From: Agapanthus africanus
Taxonomy: Eukaryota; Streptophyta; Magnoliopsida; Asparagales; Amaryllidaceae
Direction of reading: 5' to 3'
DNA length: 64,000 nt
Assembly: GCA_030015575.1 (NCBI GenBank)
Contig: JASDDO010000001.1
Location: forward strand, 138,527,988-138,591,987
Positions 1 through 11,300 of the stretch are shown piece by piece. The notes beneath the pieces are model-generated. The model saw nothing but the letters and a program-made list of their open reading frames with translations, was not told the origin of the DNA and searched no databases. The position numbers and the translations under genes were made by a program. Each line of letters begins with the position of its first letter. The first letter of the stretch is position 1.

Positions 1-93
1 CCAATAGTGATTAAAATCACCCTCTGATTATAAAATCAGATTTTGATCTCTCAAATAAGGGTTTTCTCAACTAATCAACAAGTTTTCATCATT

Positions 94-102
94 TATATAA
101 AG
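94..102 (+). promoter_or_regulatory. TATA box of Tat-F 5' LTR
   Basis: TATATAAAG followed by GACCCGAGACTTCAAG. The same box with the same downstream context is at 17406-17415 in the 3' LTR. The conservation fits the core promoter of the LTR, with transcription starting about 25-35 bases downstream. Confidence 0.7.
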
Positions 103-663
103 GACCCGAGACTTCAAGTCTCGAATAAAGATAATCAACCCTATAAAGGTGATAAAAAGCTACAATCGAGAATTTAATTCTCTTGCTAAAGAAAATTTTC
201 CTGCTCCTCTCAAACCCTAGGTAAATAAAAAAAAGAGCAAAATATCTCCTTTAACTATCGTACATAAATACAATGGCTTAACCCTCCATAAAGAACTTAG
301 TTCTTTCTCTTGATATAAGATCTACAAGACAAATCTCCTACAAGTTGAGAATTTAATTCTCATCGGGAAGATTTTGTTCTTCAGACTCAAGATCTAGGAT
401 AAAAACTAGACACGAGAAAAGAAATATGAAGAAAAGAAGTGGAACTTATATTTCAGGAATTTAATTCCTCTAAAAACAGGGTTTAACCCTATATAAAGAA
501 CTTTGTTCTTATAAAAAAAAAGAACATAGGAATTTAGTTCTCAAAAACTCGATCCCAGATCTTCAAAACAGAGATCTTGGTGATCATCAATGGTCAAAAC
601 ACTAATGATAGAAGTTTAATTTCTTTAAAAAAAATAATAAATAGAGATTAAATTTCCAAGGGC

Positions 664-1026
664 TTAGCACCTCACGTGAAACACACGCGAGTGCCCATAA
701 ATGAAAGCTAATCGCTTCACATGAAACATATGTGAGAGCTTAAAGACTCAGCACCTCACGTGAAACACACGTGAGCGCCTATAAATGAAAGCTAAGCGCC
801 TCACGTGAAACACACATGAGCAGTTAAAAACTCAGCAACTTACGTGAAACACACATGAGCACTTAAAAACTCAGCAACTTACGTGAAATACACATGAGTG
901 ACCATAAATTAAAACTCAGCGTCTCATGTGAAATACACGTGAGCGCCAAGAAACTCAGCTCCTCACATGGCAACACGTGAGTGGGAAAAAGGAGCAGCAC
1001 CTCACGTGAAACCTACGTGAGCGCTG
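664..1026 (+). repeat. Array of nine CACGTG palindromic units in Tat-F LTR
   Basis: Nine units of about 40-50 bp start near 669, 714, 750, 797, 836, 875, 921, 960 and 1000. The consensus core CTCACGTGAAACACACGTGAG is an inverted repeat whose arms contain CACGTG, separated by about five bases. Units differ mainly by single substitutions (CACATG, CACGCG). CACGTG is the plant G-box core bound by bZIP and bHLH factors. The array lies downstream of the TATA box, so it would be transcribed and each unit could also fold as an RNA hairpin. Confidence 0.85.
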
Positions 1027-1760
1027 AACTAAAGTGCTTAGCACTATATATAGTCAAAAGACTAAATGCTTAGCACTGTTGAATGAGAGAAGCCCAGTAC
1101 TGAGCCAAAAATTGGCTAAGTCTCTGAAAATTTCACGGTAGTCGAGCCCATATGCTCTGTTGATGGATCTTAATAAAATTGAGCGATCCTTAAACAAATT
1201 TCTAAGTTGATCTTAGTCTTATAGAAGATTAACGTATCCTTAGTTAAAATAAATTGAGCGCATATGCTTATATATTTAAGTCGATCTTAATCTAAAACTT
1301 GATTAATGGTCCTTAAATAAAATAAAACATCCTTTGAACCGACGGAACATACAACCTATGTTCAAACCCGAAATCTAATATACGGATTTGGACTAATCCA
1401 CGCCCTACGGGCACGAAAAAAATTAGTCTCCGTATACAATCCAAGGGCAACCATATATAAAACAAACATAATATGATACGAAATGACCTTCCAGAGCTGG
1501 AGAAAGTTGTTATGTAATTAACTACAGGAGCTTGCGCCTGTAAGGAAGAGCGTCCACACAATAAAAAATCTCTCACAAATGAGGAGGTATCTGATAAAGT
1601 TTGCTACATTGGTCTCTATCCAAAATTCCAATATATGGTGCTATAAATCAACTTGGTATCTTCGGAGAGGTGGATGGATTTATCCAAATAGTATCTGCCC
1701 TCAAATTCAGGCAAGACGATCCACCCCAGTTCGTTTCTGTTTTCGACGGTAAACAGATTC

Positions 1761-1778
1761 TGGCACGCCCAGTGGGAC
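1761..1778 (+). other. Primer binding site of Tat-F
   Basis: TGGCACGCCCAGTGGGAC lies just after the inferred LTR end. Tat-lineage elements use a primer site of this form (compare TGGCGCCCACCGTGGGGC, complementary to tRNA-Lys). The bases here differ from the tRNA-Lys complement, so the exact primer tRNA is uncertain. Confidence 0.65.
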
Positions 1779-1903
1779 CTTTTCCTCTTTCCATTCCAAC
1801 TTCGTGTGTCGTGTTTCGCGAACAAAATCGTGGTTCGCTATATTCATAGTTGGCCTTGGATGCCAGATACTAATACTTGGTGCTTCGCCTCTGTGCAGAA
1901 TCA

Positions 1904-3480
1904 ATGGCCTCTCACTGGACTTCCTGCAAAAGCAACCCCCACTCTACCCCAACTGGAGGAGTGATGTATAGGCCCAATTCAGCTTCCATCTTCTCAATGC
2001 CAATATGACAGATCACTCAGGCTACTACCGGGCTATTCTTTGGGACCATGCTCCCACACATGAGCTTTGGCGTCACAACGCCTCGAGAAGAAGCTCCCCG
2101 AAGGTCAGTCTTTGATCGACTGGCTACTGAGATGGCTTCTATCAGCATGCCGTCCAACTCTAAAGTCTCAGTCTTAAATAGACTGAAGAGAAACTCAAAT
2201 GGGTTCGTAAAGAAACCAATGATTCCAGAAGGGGTTGCTCTAAAACGGCTAGCCCTCCCTGCTCTTACCATGCATGAGGCCGGTAAAAGTGCTTCACTTC
2301 CAAGAAATTCGGACTTCGACAGATTGACCAACTCTGCACCCGCCCTGCTAAAAACGTCCGTCTTCCATAGGCTGACACCAAGCGAAGCTCCTAAGCAACA
2401 CCTGGGGCACGATGAAGACACCTCCAAAACTGAGGCAATTCTCACTACACGACATACTCGACGTCGCTAGTGGCGCTGTGTGAGACAGTCTGGGGGAACT
2501 TTCCCTCCGGGCTTACCCCATCAGCTCCTATGGTGTATGTTGATGCTGCTGTTCCAAATGGAAACAACTTTGAACCGCATAAGAAGGTGCGCAAAAACTC
2601 CCCAACGGCGGTGGTAAAGAAATCACCTCCATCTGCAGAAGCTGCAGTGTAGGAAAAGATGGAGCAGCCTTATCAGCGACTCTCCTCGCAAATTCATAGA
2701 GTCTGGCGAAAAGTCCAAGATTCCGTACTCGATGAAAGCTACTCTCGTCGACCCAAAAAATCTAAGGTCCGACAAGAAAGGGATTGCTCCTTTGCCATAC
2801 AACGGGAGACTTCTCGTAAAGAGGCGCTTGTCATAATGGCTCCTCATGCTCCAACCCCTAATAAAAGAATGAGGCCAGCGAAAATTCCATCACCAGTGGA
2901 AAAATCCAATGGCGAAGGCTCCAAATACCCCAAGTCTGGGGTCATAACTATACATACGGTCTATATGGCCAACGGAAAAGAAGAGAGCCATGTTTCTGTG
3001 AGTCACAGACCGCATACTTGGTCGCTGACGAAGGCTCAGGAGCAACAGCAAAAGCTCCAAGAGATACTGACCAAAATGGCAGTACTCACCGGACCTAAAG
3101 AAATTCCGGACAAAGAAACAGAAGATCGCCAGGAGCAAAAAACCGATACAGAGTTCTTGCTACGGATTCTGGAGAAGAAAGATAAGGAAGCTGCGGAGCA
3201 GGCTTCTAACATAAAGCAGATGGCTCTTCTCTTTCAAGATATGGTTGGAATGAAGATCCAACCAGAACCACAAACTGAAAATCCTCTGCTGATCATTGAA
3301 GATGATAGAGAGGAAATGTTGAATCGTCCCCAGGCCCTTTCGATAGCCATGGAGGAGAGGATCTCCAGGAAACCATGGATGATTATATCGCTTAACAAAT
3401 TCGACTTCACCAGGACAATGAAGCTGCCAACCAAATCGTCAAAACCTGACAACCATATCTGGCCTGGTATGACTAAATAA
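1904..3480 (+). pseudogene. Tat-F gag, N-terminal part
   Basis: An ATG at 1904 opens a frame with one stop near 2006. It continues to 2470 with repeated 'SVFDRL / SVLNRL / DFDRL / SVFHRL' motifs, which I know from Tat gag N-termini. The reading frame then shifts; a second frame runs 2470-3480 with a stop at 2650-2652. That part encodes a lysine/glutamate-rich segment (QEQQQKLQEILTKM, LLRILEKKDKEAAEQ) that looks like coiled coil. It joins in order with the gag core that follows. I infer the role (structural capsid precursor of the virus-like particle) from position and these motifs. Broken by stops and a frame change. Confidence 0.6.
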
Positions 3481-4337
3481 AGTACCCGCTGGGATATACT
3501 ATCCCAAAGTTCCACGTATATTAAGGAACGGGGAATCCCCATCAGCATGTCTCACAGTTCAGAGCTCTGTGTGGCAATACTGGAGGTAACGACAAATCGT
3601 TGCTTCTCCAATTCGTTAGAAGCTTATCAAAAACAGCTTTCGAATGGTACTCGAAGCTCCCAAATGACTCTGTGAAAACCTTTTCTGAAATGGAGCTTCT
3701 CATCACTCAAATGTTCGCCAGTGCGAGCAAGCACACTCCGATCACAGCGCTGATTAATGTCAAGGTCAAGCTAGGGGAAACATGGGTCCAATATGCGATC
3801 CAATGGCGGAACCTATGGTCCAAATGCGAACAGTGCATTGAGGAGTCTCAGGCTGCAGGAATGTTCATTGGGACGATGGATTCTCAATCGAACGTGTCCT
3901 GGTTCATGACCTTCTTTAAGCCCGCCACGTTCCATGCCCTGATTGATAAGTTAGCACAGATAGATCAGATGGGTCATGGTCCTTCCTCCTCAAGCAAGGA
4001 CCCATGGAATAATAAGGGGAAAGGAAAAGTGGCCTTTGTTGCCAACACGCAACAACAACCGAGTGGTCCAAAAATAGCTGCTCCCCAAAACAACCCTCGT
4101 ACACGCCCGTCCTTGGAAGAAATGCTGGGACGTGCGTATTCGTTCTCTCTTGATAAGACGAGAAGATTGTTCGAGCTGGAAATGCGAAATAATCTTATCA
4201 CGATGCCAGACTCGTGGCGGCCCGCACAAGCCGGCGACGTTAATAACCCCAACTACTGCTCCTACCATTGGATAGTAAGCCATCCAATCGAGAATTGCTA
4301 CATCTTCATAAACTGGGTCGAGGACCAGTACCAGTAA
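3480..4337 (+). pseudogene. Tat-F gag core (capsid) with first zinc-knuckle-like motif
   Basis: Translation gives KYPLGYTIPKFHVY then a stop then GTGNP, LLLQFVRSLSKTAFEWYSKL and YAIQWRNLW, the pattern of a retrotransposon gag (capsid) domain. Near 4240-4330 is NYCSYHWIVSHPIENC, a C-x2-H-x5-H-x4-C arrangement that replaces the usual CCHC knuckle in Tat gag. The frame changes relative to the upstream gag at about 3480. An open frame of 245 codons (3600-4337) survives. Related knuckle motifs recur at about 5245 and 7560. Confidence 0.7.
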
Positions 4338-4619
4338 GGGAAGTTCACACTGTCCGATAGCTAAAAGGTAAATCCGCCCCAAAAGCACGTTCCCAAAAAA
4401 GTGGATGCGCAGAGGCATCCTGCTCTCTCGTGGAAGAAGCTCTATGGAAAGTAGGTCTTTCACCAAAGACTAAAACAATGTTGAAAGATCTACAAGACTG
4501 TCCGGCGATCAAGTGGAAGAGCCCGCTTAAGCCCGAAATTATAGAAGAGATGTTGAAACCGTGTCCCATGCCAAAAGTCACCGACAAAGGGAAAAGTCCC
4601 TAAGCCAAGCCCTTAAAGT

Positions 4620-5856
4620 CTTTTAAGAAAAAGAAGAAGACTAAGAAGCCCGTGCAGCCTGATGAATATGTCAACAGGTGCATATACCTCCAAGGATACA
4701 TAGATGCGCTGGAAGAATATAATCAGAAAGCTTGAACGCATGTCACAATGGAAAAATTCCTCAACCATATTCTTGAGGATAAGGATAGTGACGATGATGA
4801 GGAAAACGACTTATTAGACAAAGCGGAGGAAAGTGTAGCAAGCTGCCACTTGATCTTCCATTCATCACTATATGATGAAGAAGCTCCACCGGCGTCGGAT
4901 AGTGACACGGACAAACTGGGGGCAGAACCGGCACTAAACTCTCCGAAACTGCCGAAAGAAGACTTGATTGGAAGGCTTCTGAACGAAGCCTTTCAGAAGA
5001 GCAAAAATGACCAAGAACGCAAGACAGTCATATATGAAAAGGCTAACTGTCAGCGTCTAAAAAAAGAAGTTATAGTAAGAACGAGTCATAAAGCACTCTG
5101 ACTGAACTAAGGTATGCCTGCAACAAATAAGAACAGGATCAAAACTGAGAAGTGGTTTGCCAAATCTCTATCAATGGAGATGAAGCTGCCATCTCTCATG
5201 ATGTACACGCCTGGGGTCCCATATTTTGATGGTGGAGAAGAACACCTAAAATACTATGCATAGCACCGAAGAATTGCTCATCCCATCGAGAAGTGCAACG
5301 TCTTTAATAAGTGGTGGTAAGGATATATTGCCCATAGAAAACACTTCAAGAAGGAGAAACATGAAGCTCGTGCTCGTCGAAATGAGAATGGAAAAATGGA
5401 AGTACACAGAAAAGTAACTAGCAGCTGTCATATGGCTGGTACTAGTTCAGAAAGGGAAAAAACCCTGAGTTCTCATGTTCGGGAGTGATTCTGAGGATAA
5501 AATACCTCTCGATTCTCTCTTTGAAAACTTCCTCTTGGAAAAAGAAGAGGAGGAGAAAGATTGCGAGAACATTTGGCTGTGTAACCGTATGCTGCTCGAA
5601 AAGAACTTCGGAACCGTAAGCAAAGGTCCGAATAAAAAGGACAAAGGGAAAGGGAAAATCCCTAATGAGATTTCCCTTGATGAAGAGGTGGCCAAAGAGC
5701 TCGCCGCGAAAGACCTGCCAAGGAAAACTAAGGCGGATTATAATGTCCTTGCGCAGCTGAGGAAAATACCCTCATAACTAAGCATTTTGGATGCTTTGCT
5801 CTTGTCCGAAGAGGACAAAAGCCTGATCAGTTTCTGGCCTTCCTCGAGAATAGAAG
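4620..5856 (+). pseudogene. Tat-F gag-protease spacer with acidic blocks and second knuckle motif
   Basis: Two open pieces survive, 4748-5101 and 5475-5777. The first has a very acidic start (DSDDDEEND) and a lysine-rich helix-like part. The second starts FGSDSEDK and is rich in E and K. Between them, around 5245-5320, a broken frame reads HRRIAHPIEKCNVF, a second copy of the knuckle-like motif. Near 5780-5850 the reading 'ALLLSEEDKSL' resembles the segment before protease in Tat polyproteins. The function of the acidic blocks is unknown. Many stops. Confidence 0.45.
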
Positions 5857-6492
5857 ATGAAAGATGAATTGGTAGAGGTCCACATGGTTAACATCACATT
5901 CAGCAATGAAGCTCTGCTCCTCGGTACATTCGAGCATAATCGACCGCTCTATGTCACCGGGTACTGCCACGATATCAAGATAGGAAAAATCCTTGTCGAT
6001 AACGGATCTTCTGTCAATCATCTCAATGTAAGAGTATTAAAGGAAATATGTATGAATGTTCATTATCTTTCCCGAGATAAAATTACCATCTCGGGGTTTG
6101 ACTCGCAGTCATCACAGACACTTGGATCCATAATATTGACACTCCGCTTCGGGCTGCTCGTCACTGACATCAAATTCCATGTCATTGACGCCAAGACTTG
6201 TTAGAATGCTCTGCTCAACGGGACTTGGCTACACGAGTACAACGTCATCCCTTCTATATAATATCAGTATATGAAGTATTTCAAAGATGGCTCGGAGTAT
6301 ACCGTCACGGGAGAGCTCAATCCTTTCTCGGTGAACGATGTCCAAAAGTATGAAGACGCAAAGTACTTTCAGCTGGATTTTGAAGACACCGAAAGGTGCC
6401 ACAGGCCAGAAAATAAGCAAAAATCCATGGCCACCGTCCCAGTCTTCGGAAGTGATACCGAAGAAGACGAACATATAAACTACTCGGGATAA
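5857..6492 (+). pseudogene. Tat-F aspartic protease remnant
   Basis: The reading NRPLYVTGYCHDIKIGKILV is followed by DNGSSVN, GFDSQSSQTLGSI, DIKFHVIDAKT and, past a stop at about 6202, NALLNGTWLH. This is the order of a Tat retropepsin: catalytic D in 'VDxGS', flap region, then the xALLGRPW-like motif. The catalytic aspartate and glycine are present. The protease would cut the gag-pol polyprotein in the particle. At least two stops (about 6202 and 6262) break it. It sits between the gag spacer and an unidentified segment rather than directly before RT. Confidence 0.7.
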
Positions 6493-6534
6493 CCTCAGAG
6501 GAAGAACAATAAGCCCGGACCATCGACCCCTATC

Positions 6535-7087
6535 TTGGTCTTTGGCAGCGACTTTGAAGATGAAATGAATGTAGTGTTCTCCGTTCGCCCATCAACACAA
6601 ACTCTTACCGAAGGGGATAAAAGTATATATATTATGCTCACTCCGGTTCGACACTACAGGGAACTTGACGCGCTCAATACATACAGCGTGCAAGAACTGA
6701 AAACTTTCTATGTGCCTCCAAGACGAAGAGGTGAAATGGCGATCCTCTTCTACAAATCTATGGAGACTAAAGTGGAGAAAGAAGTCTGGCATGGTGCCAA
6801 CCTCACTCTTGACGGGCTCCAGTCCATCCGCATGCCAAGATATTATGTGGAGGGACTAAAGAAACTGTTAAAGTGTCAAGGCATACCTCTCGAACAAAAG
6901 GTTTGATATGCCTAATTCTATAAAAAGATTTGGGATATTCCTGGGATTCAACGAAAGAAGCCTAACGAGAAGATAGAAACAACTGTGCTGGGATATGTTC
7001 AGTCCAAGAAATGAGAGCAAATCTATAGCTGCCACATCATAAACAGCTCGAGTGAAGAGGAAGACGCTCTTCCAAATACCCATGACG
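6535..7087 (+). pseudogene. Unrecognised segment between Tat-F protease and RT
   Basis: An open frame (6535-6906, 123 codons) starts LVFGSDFEDE and contains KTFYVPPRRRGEMA and RMPRYYVEGLKKLL. A second block starting FGSD occurs at about 6443, so the FGSD(x)ED motif appears at least three times in this element (5475, 6443, 6538). I do not recognise a family. Its position in the polyprotein suggests a protease-RT linker. It could be a decayed part of the tandemly repeated gag-like region. Confidence 0.35.
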
Positions 7088-7994
7088 TCAAATTGGAGAG
7101 AGATCCCACTTTAAGAGCGTTAAGTCCGTCGCTCGAAGAGCAAATTGATAAGCTAATAAAAGATGCTTGTCAGGCGAGCCGAGACAAGCACAGCCGCGAA
7201 ATGGCCATATATGAAAAGGCCAAGACGTAGTGTCTCGATCGGCAATCAGTGGGAGAAATAGACCGTGATGCCCTTCATCTATAACCCGCTGTGTACTCCC
7301 GTAGAAAAAGGAAATCCTGAAGTGGAGGTAAAAATAAGGCGAAGAATGTGAATAACGTTCAAGGACAACAAAGCAAGTCCAAGACACCGATTGATCAAGG
7401 AATGTTCGCTCTTAGCCCATCCTTCATAAAGATGATGGGTCGGAAATACTCATTTTCTTGAGACAAGACCAAAAGATCTTTAGCCTTGTCATGAAGCACC
7501 AAATGTTGACGCTTCCGGAGTATCGGCATCCTAAACAGATAACTGAAGTCCACCATTCGGACTATTCCTCTTATCACAGAGCAACAGATCATCCCCTTGA
7601 GGACTGCTTCACATTCAAAAGTTGGGTCGAGGACCAATATCAACAAGGTAGGTTTATATCATCCAACAACTGGAGGATAAACCCGGTAGAAAAGCACGAG
7701 TCACCGAAAACATATACTGTCAGGATGGGACTAGCTCAACAGCGAAAATGGAAGCGAACTTGTACCTATCATATGGTAACTCTCTCAAAAGAGGGAGAGG
7801 ACGAGGACGCGATTGGCCTCTTAAGATGCTTCGCAAATGAAGACGATAATAGGGAGATCTCAGAGTTTCCACTGGTACCAAAACAGTTGGAAGACGGGAT
7901 AGATACCATGGCGGAAAACCTAAGCAAAATCGACTTAGGGACGGAAAATGATCCGAAGCCGACGTTTGTTAGTGAGCTTCTATATGAAAAATAA
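7088..7994 (+). pseudogene. Tat-F third copy of knuckle-containing segment and RT leader
   Basis: Around 7107-7235 a helix-like stretch (EEQIDKLIKDACQ, REMAIYEKAK) resembles 4960-5050 (EDLIGRLLNEAFQ, KTVIYEKAN). At 7418-7650 'GRKYSFS' then a stop, and YSSYHRATDHPLEDCFTF with VEDQYQQG, repeat the 4130-4337 segment (GRAYSFS, YCSYHWIVSHPIENC, VEDQYQ). The open piece 7458-7994 continues into KIDLGTENDPKPTFVSELL, the usual lead-in to Tat RT. A gag-type segment thus reappears downstream of protease, which is unusual. Confidence 0.55.
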
Positions 7995-8500
7995 GTGGCC
8001 ATACTGAAATACGTGCTTATGCAATACAAAGATTGATTTGCTTGGAACTACTATGAAATGCTAGGTTTAGGTCCAGAAATAGCAGTACACAAACTGGCCA
8101 TATCGCCAGACATAAAGCCAATCAAACAGGCGCCGAGAAGGATGCGGATAGAACTTGAGATGGGTATCAATGCCGAAGTCAAGAAATTAATCGACTCCGG
8201 CTTCATCCAAGAAGTTCAATATTTCTAATAGATCACTAATATTGTTCCTGTGATGAAGAAAAATGGGATGGTTCGCATTTGCGTAAACTTTAGTGACCCC
8301 AACAAAGCTTGCCAGAAGGATGACTTCCTAGTACCCATTACCAAACTGATGATCAATAACATATCCACCCATGAGGTCTTCTCCTTCATGGATGGATCTT
8401 TAGGATACAATCAAATAAAAATGGATCCTGAGGACCAGAAGCATGCCGCCTTTCGGACACCGTTATGCGTATTCTGCCACAAGGTGATGTCCGACAGTTC
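7995..8500 (+). pseudogene. Tat-F reverse transcriptase remnant lacking the catalytic YxDD region
   Basis: Readable motifs: FAWNYYEMLGLGP, KQAPRRM, GFIQEVQYF, NIVPVMKKNGMVRICVNF, ACQKDDFLVPITKLM, FSFMDGSLGYNQIKM and FRTPLCVFCHKVM. These are the fingers and first palm motifs of a Tat RT. At about 8488 the reading jumps straight to RQFIANHSGKC, which belongs beyond the palm, so roughly 130-150 codons including the YxDD box are missing. Stops occur at 7992, 8034 and twice near 8226. The deletion alone rules out polymerase activity. Confidence 0.8.
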
Positions 8501-9118
8501 ATAGCCAACCACTCCGGAAAATGTCGCTCCTATAGCCATTTGATGAAGAAGGGGACCCCGTTCGTCTAGGATCAAAAATTCCAAAATGCATTGGACGAAA
8601 TCAAACAATACCTGCAAAATCCGCCAGTATTGGCCGCTCTGGTTAAGGAAAAACCTATTATCTTATATACAACGGCCCTTGAGAGTTCTGTACGCGCATT
8701 ATGGGCATAAGAGAACGATCAAAGAAAGGAGAGAGCTCTTTACTATCTAAGCCGAGTTCTTCTGGGGGCAGAAAGAAATTACTTCCCCCTCGAAAAGCAT
8801 TGCCTGGAGCTAATCTTCGCAATAACGAAGCTCGGTCATTACGCCTTGGCGCATGAGATCCATCTCATATCAAAAGTGGTTCCTCTTAAATATCTGATGT
8901 CAAAGGCAATACTGATGGGAAGGATCGCTAAATGGGCCTTATTGCTGATGGAATTCTCGATAACGTATCGACCCTTTAAAGTGGTGAAAGGACAAGCCAT
9001 CGCAGAATTTCTTACGGAACATCCAATACCAGCCGACTCACCCCTAAATTGCAAGTTGCTAGATGAATACACGTTTGACGCAGTCGAAAAAAAGAAAGAA
9101 GAAAACGAGTCTCAGTAG
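8501..9118 (+). pseudogene. Tat-F RT connection and first RNase H remnant
   Basis: The frame reads MKKGTPFV, stop, NALDEIKQYLQNPPVL, PIILYTTALESSVRALWA, stop, KERALYYLSRVLLGAERNYF, LELIFAITKLGHYALAHEI and LMSKAILMGRIAKWALLLME. This is the RNase H and connection domain that follows RT in gypsy pol. It ends with the linker AIAEFLTEHPIPADSPL and an acidic tail, open at 8846-9118. Stops at about 8567 and 8708 inactivate it. Confidence 0.75.
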
Positions 9119-9720
9119 GAACTCTATTTTGACGGAGTATCTTCCAAGAAGATGTGAAAGGGGAACACTCTTATAATTAAAGCCGGGGTGGGTCTTATCT
9201 TTGTGACCCTATAAGGAGAGATATTGCATTACGCCCTCTCCATGACAGAACCCTGGAATAATAATGAAGCAGAATATGAAGCTTTGATAGCTAGTCTTGA
9301 GATCGCTATCGATATGGGAATCATAGATCTCCTCATATATGGAGATTATCAGCTGATTGTCAGTCAAGCAAATGTTGACTACAAGACATGCGAGCCAGAA
9401 CTAATAATGTATAGAGAAAGAGTGTAGCAGCTTTTGACCCAAATCCTTTCATATATCCTGGAAAGCATACCGCGAGAGAAAAACAGCATGGCGGATGCGT
9501 TAGCCAAGTTGGCTAAAGAATTGGCCGACAAAGACCTCGATGACGCAAAGATTATTGTTCAAAGCCGCAGGATCCTGGCGCCAGCAGATATACCTTTGGA
9601 AGATCTGATACAACTATCCGAAGAAAAAGAAACAACTGAACGAGAAGTTCTCCAAATAGAGGATGAAGAAGAGCTTAAGGACCGGAGAGAAGTCTTCATA
9701 GATTACTTTAAATCCCAACG
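9119..9720 (+). pseudogene. Tat-F second (archaeal-type) RNase H remnant
   Basis: The frame reads LYFDGVSSKK, then a broken stretch, AGVGLIFVTL, ILHYALSMTEPWNNNEAEYE, IYGDYQLIVSQ and SMADALAKLAKEL. The D of YFDG, the E of NEAEYEAL, the D of IYGD and the D of ADALAK are the acidic RNase H residues. A second RNase H of this kind between RT-RNase H and integrase is diagnostic of the Tat lineage. Stops near 9117, 9158, 9212 and 9427 break it. Confidence 0.75.
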
Positions 9721-9833
9721 AACGCCCGAAAAAGCGTCATCTAGATATCAGCTCATGAAAATTGTTTACTTTGTCATCTAGATATCAGCTCAGAAGAGGT
9801 CAAGGACTTGAGAGAAGTCTTCATAGATTACTT
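9685..9833 (+). repeat. Short direct duplications at RNase H-integrase junction
   Basis: GAGAGAAGTCTTCATAGATT occurs at about 9685 and again at about 9810. TCATCTAGATATCAGCTCA occurs at 9737 and 9774. These overlapping local duplications disturb the pol frame just before the integrase and look like replication slippage. Confidence 0.7.
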
Positions 9834-10998
9834 TGTCATTCGCCTTCGTCAATGACACTCTATATAAGAGATCTTTTGACTTTGTATGGTTAAGATGTCT
9901 AGGGCCAAAAGAAGCAAAGAAAGTTGTTTACGAAGTATACAACGTACTATGTGGGTCTCATCAAACAGGACCAAAAATGAAGCTGAAGATAAAAAGGATA
10001 GGCTATTACTTGCCCATGATGATTCAGGACTATCTCGAATACGCGAAGCAGTTTCACTCGTGCCAAATACACAGGGACTTCATATATCAATATCCAAATC
10101 CGCTACATCCGACAGTAGCCAGCTGGCTGTTCGAGATGTGAAGAACCGATATAATTGGTCCTATCGAACCAGCGTCATCCAAGGGACACCGGTTTATACT
10201 GGAAACAACCAACTACTTCTCTAATTGGGCAGAAGCAGTACTGCTAAGAGAGGTGAAGATGGAGAATATCCTCCACTTCTTCAAAACCCATGTCATCTAC
10301 CAGTTCGGAACACTGCGACGGATAATCTCGGATAATGGACTTGCTTATAGAACCAATAAAATAAGTCGCTTCGCACAGTAATACAAGATAGACTAGAGAT
10401 ACTTCTCAGTCTATAATCCTCAGGCCAATGGGCTAGCTGAAACATTCAACAAGATCTTAACCAAGATTATAAAAAAGACGGAGTCCAAAAACAAAAACGA
10501 CTGGCATGAGACGCTTCATGAAACTCTTTAGGCGTACCGAACAACGTTTAAGATGGTCATAAACACAACACCATATGCATTGGTGTTTGGCACTAAAGCA
10601 GTACTACCATTGGAGATAGAGCTCCCCTCGCTATGAGTAGCAGTTCAATACGAGCTGACGAATGAAGAAAATGCTCATCTTAGGCTCAAGGAACTTAACG
10701 CTCTCGTCGAAATCCACCTTATAACACAGCATAACCTGGAGGCTTATAAAACAAGGATGACACGGTCGTATGAAAAACTGTCCAGGCCGAGAACATTCCA
10801 CCAAGGCAAACTCGTGATGGTCGTCAAAAGCCTAATAATCTCCAATCGTTCAAAATAGGGGAAGTTCGAGCCAAAATATGAATGCCCGTAAATCATAGAT
10901 AAGGTCTACCAAGGTGCAGCCTATCTGCTTATGGATATGCATGGCGAAAGGCCATTCTGGCCAATAAATGGTCGATTCCTCAAAAAGTACTACGCTTG
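9834..10998 (+). pseudogene. Tat-F integrase remnant
   Basis: The N-terminal part reads FVNDTLYKRS, VLCGSHQTGPKMK, IGYYLPMM and SCQIH. This is a decayed H2C2 zinc-binding domain in which the first histidine and first cysteine positions are changed. The core keeps TDIIGPIEPASSKGH, NYFSNWAEAV, RRIISDNGLA and QANGLAETFNK, so the D, D and E catalytic positions are all visible. They are split by stops near 10139, 10378, 10393, 10530 and 10636. The C-terminal part ends GRFLKKYYA and a stop at 10996-10998. Integrase would insert the cDNA into the host chromosome. Confidence 0.8.
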
Positions 10999-11096
10999 AA
11001 GATTCGTGACTTAGGTCTATGATAGATGACGACGCTTATGTCTGCTCGCTATCTTCCTGAGTCGAAACTGTGAAAGTGGTGCCAAATAAAATTCAT
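10999..11096 (+). other. Start of Tat-F 3' untranslated region
   Basis: Directly follows the pol stop. No coding or repeat structure seen before the first tandem array. Confidence 0.5.
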
Positions 11097-11300
11097 CCCA
11101 AATACGGCAATGATGGACCACTACGTCCTTAAACTGGTATCGGACCAAAACGTCCCTAAACTAATAAAGGACCGAAATGTCCTTAAACTAAAATTTGTCC
11201 CAAATACGGGAATGATGGACCACTACGTCCTTAAATTAAAATTGGACCAAAACATCCCTAAACTAAAATTGGACCGTAATGTCCTTAAACTGATATATTG
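11097..11300 (+). repeat. Two 102-bp tandem units in Tat-F 3' region
   Basis: CCCAAATACGGCAATGATGG at 11097 recurs as CCCAAATACGGGAATGATGG at 11199. Each unit is built of sub-repeats of about 25 bp with the theme GGACCxxxxxGTCCxTAAACT. It is open over 81 codons only because the repeat lacks stops, so that frame is not taken as a gene. Confidence 0.8.

Larger units (their letters stand above)
1..1755 (+). repeat. Tat-F 5' LTR (left end outside window)
   Basis: Positions 1-560 align with 17280-17781 of the 3' LTR: both carry a TATATAAAGGACCC block, the 'gagaatttaattctcatcggga' region (shown here in part) and 'aagaacttagttcttt'. The LTR is placed to end at the CA at 1754-1755, five bases before the primer site. 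The part from 560 to 1755 has no counterpart in the window because Ath-A truncates the 3' LTR. It contains the CACGTG array (664-1026) and a further 700 bp without coding potential. The right border is inferred from the primer site rather than from an LTR-LTR alignment. Confidence 0.7.

Noticed and set aside
664..1026. CRISPR-like array of regularly spaced palindromic repeats
   Set aside because: Units are nearly contiguous, have no unique spacers of constant length and lie in a plant LTR; no cas genes are present.
7995..10998. Endogenous pararetrovirus (caulimovirus-type) origin for the RT region
   Set aside because: An integrase with D, D, E motifs, LTRs and two RNase H domains place it in the Tat retrotransposons.
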